Made by a program: the position numbers and the translations under genes. DNA of 64,000 nt from Allosphingosinicella sp042666435 (GTDB lineage: Bacteria; Pseudomonadota; Alphaproteobacteria; Sphingomonadales; Sphingomonadaceae), in assembly GCF_042666435.1 (NCBI RefSeq), contig NZ_JBHTDC010000001.1:1116001-1180000 (forward strand). The letters run 5' to 3'. Below, piece after piece: positions 59,915 to 64,000 of the stretch. The first letter of the stretch is position 1. Every line of letters begins with the position of its first letter. The notes below the pieces were generated by a model. It saw only the letters and a program-made list of their open reading frames with translations. It had not been told where the DNA came from and made no database searches.

Positions 59915-60037
59915 GTTGTCGGTCTCCTTACACTCTCTGGCCCGGCCGGGCGGACCCGGACGGGTCGTTCAGTCGGCCTTCAGCTATGGGGGCACGGCTG
60001 AACGGGAATTGAATATGCCATCACTGCCGCGCGGCAC

Positions 60038-60901
60038 TCACTCGCCCCCCGTAAACTCCTCCAGATATTCGTTGCTGGGGGAGAGGATGATGGAGGAACG
60101 ACCCATGGGCTGACCCGATCCATTGTCGACGAACGTCGTCTCGTAGGACTGCATGGCGCGATAGAAATCGTAGAAGTCCGGATCCTTGCCGAATGCGCCC
60201 GCATAAGTGGACGCCGCCTCGGCATCGGCTTCGGCGCGAATGATCTGCGCCTGCTTCAATCCCTGCGCCCGGATCGAGCGCGCTTCTTGCTGCCGGGCCG
60301 TCTGCATTCGCTGGTAAGCGGATTCGAGCGGCGTTCCGCTCGGCAGGTCGGCGCGCTTGATTCGGACATCGACGATCTCGGCGCCATATTGGCGGGCGAC
60401 CCGGTTCAGGGCCTTCTGGATATTGTCCATCATCTGGCCGCGCTCCGGGCTCAGCAAAGCGGCGAAGGGCCGCTTGCCGAGCTCGTTCCGGAGCGCCGAG
60501 CCGAGGATCGGTCGGAGCTCGTCGCTGACCCTCTGCTCGGTGCCGGCGGCGATGTACATGCGCAGCGGATCGACGATCCTGTAGCGGGCGAAAGCATCCA
60601 CCTGAAGCCGGAGCTGATCGGTCGACAGAACCTGCTGGCGGTCCATATCGACCGAGAGGATGCGCTTATCGATCCAGACGATCTGCTCCATGAACGGGAT
60701 GCGGGCGGTGAGGCCGGCGCCGGTCTTGCCGAAACTCTCCTCCGGCTTGAAGCGATTGACGATGCGCTGGGGCTCGCCGAAGCGGACGATCACCGCCTGC
60801 TTGGTCTCCGGCACGATCGACAGGGTCGATCCCAGCAGGACGAGCAGGACGATCGCGATGAAGGCGAGCGCGATGGGGTTGCGGCCGAGACGCTGGATCA
60901 T
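60038..60901 (-). CDS. hflC: HflC, regulator of FtsH protease
   Basis: 287 residues of the SPFH/band-7 family with one N-terminal membrane helix (PIALAFIAIVLLVLLGSTLS). The band-7 domain carries QAVIVRFGEPQRIVNRFKPE, GLTARIPFMEQIVWIDKRIL and AFARYRIVDPLRMY. A coiled coil rich in Ala/Glu/Arg (QTARQQEARSIRAQGLKQAQ) mediates assembly with HflK. The HflKC complex sits in the inner membrane facing the periplasm and cages FtsH, limiting its proteolysis. Its start overlaps the hflK stop (ATGA). Confidence 0.95.
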   Translation of the reverse strand: MIQRLGRNPIALAFIAIVLLVLLGSTLSIVPETKQAVIVRFGEPQRIVNRFKPEESFGKTGAGLTARIPFMEQIVWIDKRILSVDMDRQQVLSTDQLRLQVDAFARYRIVDPLRMYIAAGTEQRVSDELRPILGSALRNELGKRPFAALLSPERGQMMDNIQKALNRVARQYGAEIVDVRIKRADLPSGTPLESAYQRMQTARQQEARSIRAQGLKQAQIIRAEADAEAASTYAGAFGKDPDFYDFYRAMQSYETTFVDNGSGQPMGRSSIILSPSNEYLEEFTGGE

Positions 60902-61977
60902 CGGGCCGCTCCTTCCTGGGCGCGCTTCTGAATTTCCGGCAAGGGCAGATAGGGGGTGACGCCGGGCGCCTCGATGATCGTCTTGTCCACGCGCGAGAGC
61001 ACCTTCTCCATCGTCTCGTAATACATGCGCCGCCGCGTCACTTCGGGCGCGAGGCGATATTCCTCATAGACCTTGTCGAAGGCCGCGGCCTCGCCCTGCG
61101 CCTTGGCGGTGAGCTGGAGCGCATAGGCGCGCGCATCGTTCATATAGGTCTGCGCCTGCTGCTGCGCCGCCGACACTTCCTTGAAAGCATCGTTGACGGC
61201 CGCCGGCGGGTCGGACTGCTTGATGGCGACGCCCTGGACATCGACGCCGGCGCCATAATCGTCGAGCAATTGCTGCATCACCTGCGCGACGCGCTGCTCG
61301 ATCTCGCTCCGGCCCGATCCGATCGCGTCGTCGAGCGACACGCCGGCAACGACCGCGCGCATCGCGCTTTCCGCGACTTCGCGAATCGTCTCCTCGGGGT
61401 TGGCGATCTGGAACAGGTAGAGCTGCGGCTCCTTGATGTTCCAGCGCACCGAATAAGCGAGATCGATGATGTTCTGGTCGCCGGTGAGGATCAGATTCTC
61501 GCTGCTCGCATCGGTCGATCCGATGTCGATGGTGCGGATTTCCTCGACATCGACCTTCTGGACGCTGTCGATCGGCGCCGGCAGGGTCAGGCCGATGCCC
61601 GGCCCCATCGTCGCGGTGTAATTGCCGAAACGAGTGACGACGCCGCGCTCCTGCGGCCCGATGCGGTGGATGCTGGTGAAAAGCAGCCACAGGATGAGGA
61701 AAATGCCGAGCCCGTAAAGCCAGTAAGGCTTGCCGTCGCCGGTCGGGAAGCGACCGCCGCCGAACCGCTCGCGGCTCTTCTTGATGAAATCGTCAAGCGA
61801 GGTGACGTTGCCCGTCGTGCCGGCGGGACGACGCTTGCGGGGGGGCTGGCCCCAGGGATTGCGCGGGCCATCGCCGCCGCCGCCGGAGCCGCCGCTCCCG
61901 CCGCTGCTGCCCCAGGGGCTCTTATTTTCATTGAAAACGGCGCTTAAACGCGCGCCCCACCCGAAAAATCTGCTCAT
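60898..61977 (-). CDS. hflK: HflK, regulator of FtsH protease
   Basis: 359 residues from ATG 61977 (MSRFFGWGARLSAVF). The cytoplasmic N-terminus is glycine-rich (SGGSGGSGGGGDGPRNPWGQ), as in all HflK. One membrane helix (YWLYGLGIFLILWLLFTSIH) is followed by the band-7 domain (IGPQERGVVTRFGNYTATMG, PGIGLTLPAPIDSVQKVDVE) and a long coiled coil (AAQQQAQTYMNDARAYALQL). The C-terminus YLPLPEIQKRA is also family-typical. It partners with HflC, directly downstream. A frame extension to 62019 is ignored because it lacks conservation. Divergent from mrp with 72 bp between starts. Confidence 0.95.
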   Translation of the reverse strand: MSRFFGWGARLSAVFNENKSPWGSSGGSGGSGGGGDGPRNPWGQPPRKRRPAGTTGNVTSLDDFIKKSRERFGGGRFPTGDGKPYWLYGLGIFLILWLLFTSIHRIGPQERGVVTRFGNYTATMGPGIGLTLPAPIDSVQKVDVEEIRTIDIGSTDASSENLILTGDQNIIDLAYSVRWNIKEPQLYLFQIANPEETIREVAESAMRAVVAGVSLDDAIGSGRSEIEQRVAQVMQQLLDDYGAGVDVQGVAIKQSDPPAAVNDAFKEVSAAQQQAQTYMNDARAYALQLTAKAQGEAAAFDKVYEEYRLAPEVTRRRMYYETMEKVLSRVDKTIIEAPGVTPYLPLPEIQKRAQEGAAR

Positions 61978-62049
61978 GGAACCTTTATAGGAAGCGCTTC
62001 GGCGGAAAAACAGTGCCATCGGCCGATGATATGCCTATCGGCTCCGTTC

Positions 62050-63042
62050 ATGAGTGAAAGCACCGACAGCCTGCTGGCCGCGCTGGCGCGCGTGTCCGAT
62101 CCTGCGGGCGGCAACCTGGCGAGCGGCGGCCGCGTCTCGGCGCCGAGGGTCAAGGACGGCGTCGCCTCTATCGTCCTCGACGTCACCGGCCTCGCCGCCG
62201 ACGCCCGCGCCACGCTCGAACGCCGGATCCGCGCCGAGATGGTGGGCGTTCCCGGCATCTCCGACATCCGCATCGCGATGACCGCCGACAAGGTGGCGCG
62301 GACGATCATCGCCATCGGCAGCGGCAAGGGCGGGGTCGGCAAGTCCACCCTTTCGGCGAACCTCGCCATCGCCCTTGCCCGTTTCGGAAAAAAGGTCGGA
62401 TTGGTCGACGCCGACATTTATGGTCCCTCGCAGCCCCGCATCATGGGCAATCACGATCGTCCGGAGCTCGCCGACAAGCAGATCGTGCCGGTCGATGCCT
62501 GGGGCGTGAAGATGCTGTCGATCGGCCAGCTGGTCGATGCCGGCACCGCTCTGGCTTGGCGCGGACCGATGGTGGCGAGCGCGCTCGGCCAGCTGATGGA
62601 CGGCGATTGGGGCGATTGCGACACGATGATCGTCGATCTTCCGCCCGGCACGGGAGACATCCAAATGTCGCTCATCCAGAAATGGAAGCCCGCCGGCGCG
62701 CTGATCGTCTCGACTCCGCAGGACCTCGCCCTCATCGACGCCACCCGCGCAATCGACCTGTTCCGCAAGATGCACGTGCCCGTGCTCGGCCTCGTCGAGA
62801 ATATGGCCGGCTATGCCTGCCCTCATTGCGGCGAGATTTCCGACCCGTTCGGCACCGGCGGCGCGGAGGCCGCGGCGCGGGTGATGGAGATACCCTTCCT
62901 CGGCCGCGTTCCGCTCACCCTCTCGATCCGGCGCGCGTCGGACGCGGGGACGCCGCCGGCCGCGGGAGATGACGAGGAGGCTGAGATATTCGCCGGAATC
63001 GCGGCCCGGCTGATGGATGAAGTGAACCGAAAGCGGATGTGA
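62050..63042 (+). CDS. apbC: Mrp/ApbC Fe-S cluster carrier ATPase
   Basis: 330 residues. N-terminal MIP18/DUF59-like part (ESTDSLLAALARVSDPAGGN, ISDIRIAMTADK), then the P-loop ATPase with deviant Walker A IAIGSGKGGVGKSTLSANLA, VGLVDADIYGPSQPRIMG, and DTMIVDLPPGTGDIQMSLIQ. The C-terminal C-x-x-C pair in YACPHCGE binds a bridging [4Fe-4S] cluster. It delivers clusters to apo-proteins. I start at ATG 62050 (MSESTDSLL); an in-frame ATG at 62026 would crowd the shared hflK promoter. It is followed after 28 bp by a CoA-binding protein. Confidence 0.95.
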   Translation: MSESTDSLLAALARVSDPAGGNLASGGRVSAPRVKDGVASIVLDVTGLAADARATLERRIRAEMVGVPGISDIRIAMTADKVARTIIAIGSGKGGVGKSTLSANLAIALARFGKKVGLVDADIYGPSQPRIMGNHDRPELADKQIVPVDAWGVKMLSIGQLVDAGTALAWRGPMVASALGQLMDGDWGDCDTMIVDLPPGTGDIQMSLIQKWKPAGALIVSTPQDLALIDATRAIDLFRKMHVPVLGLVENMAGYACPHCGEISDPFGTGGAEAAARVMEIPFLGRVPLTLSIRRASDAGTPPAAGDDEEAEIFAGIAARLMDEVNRKRM

Positions 63043-63070
63043 CGCATTTTCGTCACGAGGAGGAACGAAC

Positions 63071-63502
63071 ATGCCCCTGACCAGCGACCAGGACATCGCC
63101 GAATTACTGGCCAATACCCGCACCATCGCCCTGGTCGGCGCGTCCGACCGGCCGGACCGGCCCAGCTACGGCGTGATGCGCTTCCTTCAGTCGCACGGCT
63201 ACCGCGTCTTCCCGGTCAACCCGCAGATCACCGGCGAGCATGTCCATGGCGAATATGTCTGGCGGGAATTGTCGCAGATCGGCGAGCCGATCGACATGGT
63301 CGATATCTTCCGTCGACCCCAGGCCGCCGGCGAGGCAGTCGACGAAGCCATCGCCGCCGGAGCCAAATCGGTCTGGCTCCAGATCGGCGTCATCAACGAG
63401 GAAGCGGCGGCCCGCGCGGAAGCGGCCGGACTCAAGGTCGTGATGGACAAATGTCCGAAGATAGAGATCCCGAGGCTCAACGTGGCGCCCGTCGGCTCAT
63501 AA
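63071..63502 (+). CDS. CoA-binding domain protein (YccU type)
   Basis: 143 residues, a single CoA_binding_2 Rossmann domain: TIALVGASDRPDRPSYGVMR, FLQSHGYRVFPVNPQITGEH, VDIFRRPQAAGEAVDEAIAA, VWLQIGVINEEAAARAEAAG, VVMDKCPKIEIPRL. The conserved D-K-C-x-K-I-E near the end is typical of the YccU group. These proteins bind CoA but their role is unclear. GAGGAGGAACGAAC before ATG 63071 gives a strong ribosome site. Probably co-transcribed with apbC. Confidence 0.92.
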   Translation: MPLTSDQDIAELLANTRTIALVGASDRPDRPSYGVMRFLQSHGYRVFPVNPQITGEHVHGEYVWRELSQIGEPIDMVDIFRRPQAAGEAVDEAIAAGAKSVWLQIGVINEEAAARAEAAGLKVVMDKCPKIEIPRLNVAPVGS

Positions 63503-63635
63503 AGTCTCGGTCGCAGCGCTCCACGAGGCGACGGCAGGAACGGACCCAATTCCCTTCGAAGTTCGTTGTCTCGGTCTGCTTTATCCCGAAGAGACCGGCG
63601 CAGGGCACCGCTCGGCGCGGCTCATCCAGGGTCGA

Positions 63636-63665
63636 GGGCGACCCGGGCCGGAGCCCGGATCGCCC
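63636..63665. terminator. Hairpin downstream of the 37-residue gene
   Basis: GGGCGACCCGGGC (63636-63648), loop CGGA, GCCCGGATCGCCC (63653-63665): a 13-bp stem with one mismatch, 54 bp past the stop of the minus-strand small gene and 134 bp past the apbC-operon stop. No U-run; likely bidirectional terminator. Confidence 0.5.
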
Positions 63666-63718
63666 GTCAACGATCGATTGGAGGCAATCGAGGTTCGTGT
63701 CGTGGGGCCGCGCGCGGC

Positions 63719-63832
63719 TCATGCGACCTGGACCTGGGCGCCGGTGTCGATGCTCATGATCGCCAGGGTGCCGCTGAAGGCGCTCAGAGTCATGAACGAG
63801 GCGGCGAGGATGAAGAGGCTCTTGCGGATCAT
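63719..63832 (-). CDS. 37-residue secreted or membrane small protein
   Basis: ATG at 63832, TGA at 63719-63721. The sequence MIRKSLFILAASFMTLSAFS begins with a basic pair and a hydrophobic core, then GTLAIMSIDTG and AQVQVA. GGGAGA lies 6 bp before the ATG. The first ~25 residues could be a signal peptide or a single membrane helix. The long upstream leader contains TGGAAA ... TTTCCA (inverted) and a GC-rich CCGGC region. I think similar tiny proteins occur in sphingomonads but cannot name a family. Confidence 0.55.
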   Translation of the reverse strand: MIRKSLFILAASFMTLSAFSGTLAIMSIDTGAQVQVA

Positions 63833-64000
63833 TTCGTGTCTCCCGAAGCGACCCGGCTTCATTGCCGGGGGCAGGATTCGATCTAGCCCGGCCGGCGGCG
63901 GACATCCTGCGAGGGGGGTGGAAACATCCTGTGTCAGAATCTTTCCACGATCCCGCGCCGCGTTCGGCCAGACCGGCGCTCGTCCGGCATCGAATCGGCG

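Noticed and set aside
63833..64000. Possible gene at the right edge
   Set aside because: No frame with a start and codon bias is visible in the last ~170 bases; it appears to be leader and promoter sequence for the 37-residue gene.

Overview
The window is a 64-kb piece of a GC-rich alphaproteobacterial chromosome, almost certainly from the order Sphingomonadales. The grounds are the gene families and order (hflK-hflC-degP, lspA-bamF, amidase-mrcA-prfB, the 180-kDa NAD-glutamate dehydrogenase), the compact 1-4 bp gene overlaps, and the sphingomonad-type interspersed palindromes translated in places as SFQRKLES or VIPAEAGI. It is mainly core chromosome: there is no rRNA, CRISPR array, complete insertion sequence or prophage. 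Two tRNA genes are present, Thr(CGT) and Gln(CTG).

Layout. 1-7.5 kb: end of ferrochelatase, an acetoacetyl-CoA reductase, a ribbon-helix-helix protein, the large NAD-glutamate dehydrogenase and a PAS_5-type protein. 7.6-9.3 kb: tRNA-Thr followed by a gene-poor scar holding the C-terminal remnant of a large serine recombinase, a two-helix micro-protein frame interrupted by an amber codon, and several repeats. 9.3-14.6 kb: typA, a DUF4242 protein, a 2OG-Fe(II) oxygenase, and a lipoprotein plus L,D-transpeptidase pair preceded by a textbook EcfG general-stress promoter. 14.6-18.5 kb: a cyanide-insensitive-type bd oxidase (cydA, cydB and a 39-residue DUF2474 subunit), a 26-residue membrane micro-protein and a glutaminase. 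18.6-23.3 kb: the complete three-gene operon for the osmolyte N-acetylglutaminylglutamine amide (NAGGN). 23.4-33.5 kb: an M49-like peptidase, tRNA-Gln, ppx, rlmE, a DsbA-like oxidoreductase, an M48 TPR protease, RNase E and a cell-wall amidase. 33.5-34.3 kb: a small lower-GC segment with one orphan secreted protein. 34.3-48.6 kb: mrcA, prfB, an FUSC-type membrane protein, a lipoprotein methyltransferase, a RadC-like protein, thyA, folA, ribF, a GDPD-like protein, ileS, lspA, bamF and a porin. 48.7-64 kb: an sseA-metC-mscS operon, an S10 peptidase, queF, a panE-like reductase, a thioesterase, a HerA-like ATPase, degP, hflC, hflK, mrp, a CoA-binding protein and a 37-residue small protein.

How genes work together. 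NAGGN synthesis (asnO-ngg-M42 peptidase), with a divergent glutaminase next to it, links osmoadaptation to glutamine and glutamate metabolism, as do the glutamate dehydrogenase and MscS. Envelope functions dominate: PBP1A, amidase, L,D-transpeptidase, BamF, LspA, DegP, HflKC, the M48 protease and a TorF-like porin. Nucleotide and cofactor genes (thyA, folA, ribF, queF) and translation genes (ileS, prfB, rlmE, rne, typA, two tRNAs) make up most of the rest.

The least ordinary features are: a palindromic repeat fused in frame into ileS, next to a separate foreign-looking patch in its editing domain; nine copies of a paired-palindrome element whose two arms share copy-specific changes, one of them inside the cyd operon; a probable EcfG promoter ahead of a wall-remodelling pair; a recombinase scar at tRNA-Thr; several unlisted micro-proteins; and an RF2 with SPY in place of SPF. 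I saw no clearly new multi-gene system.
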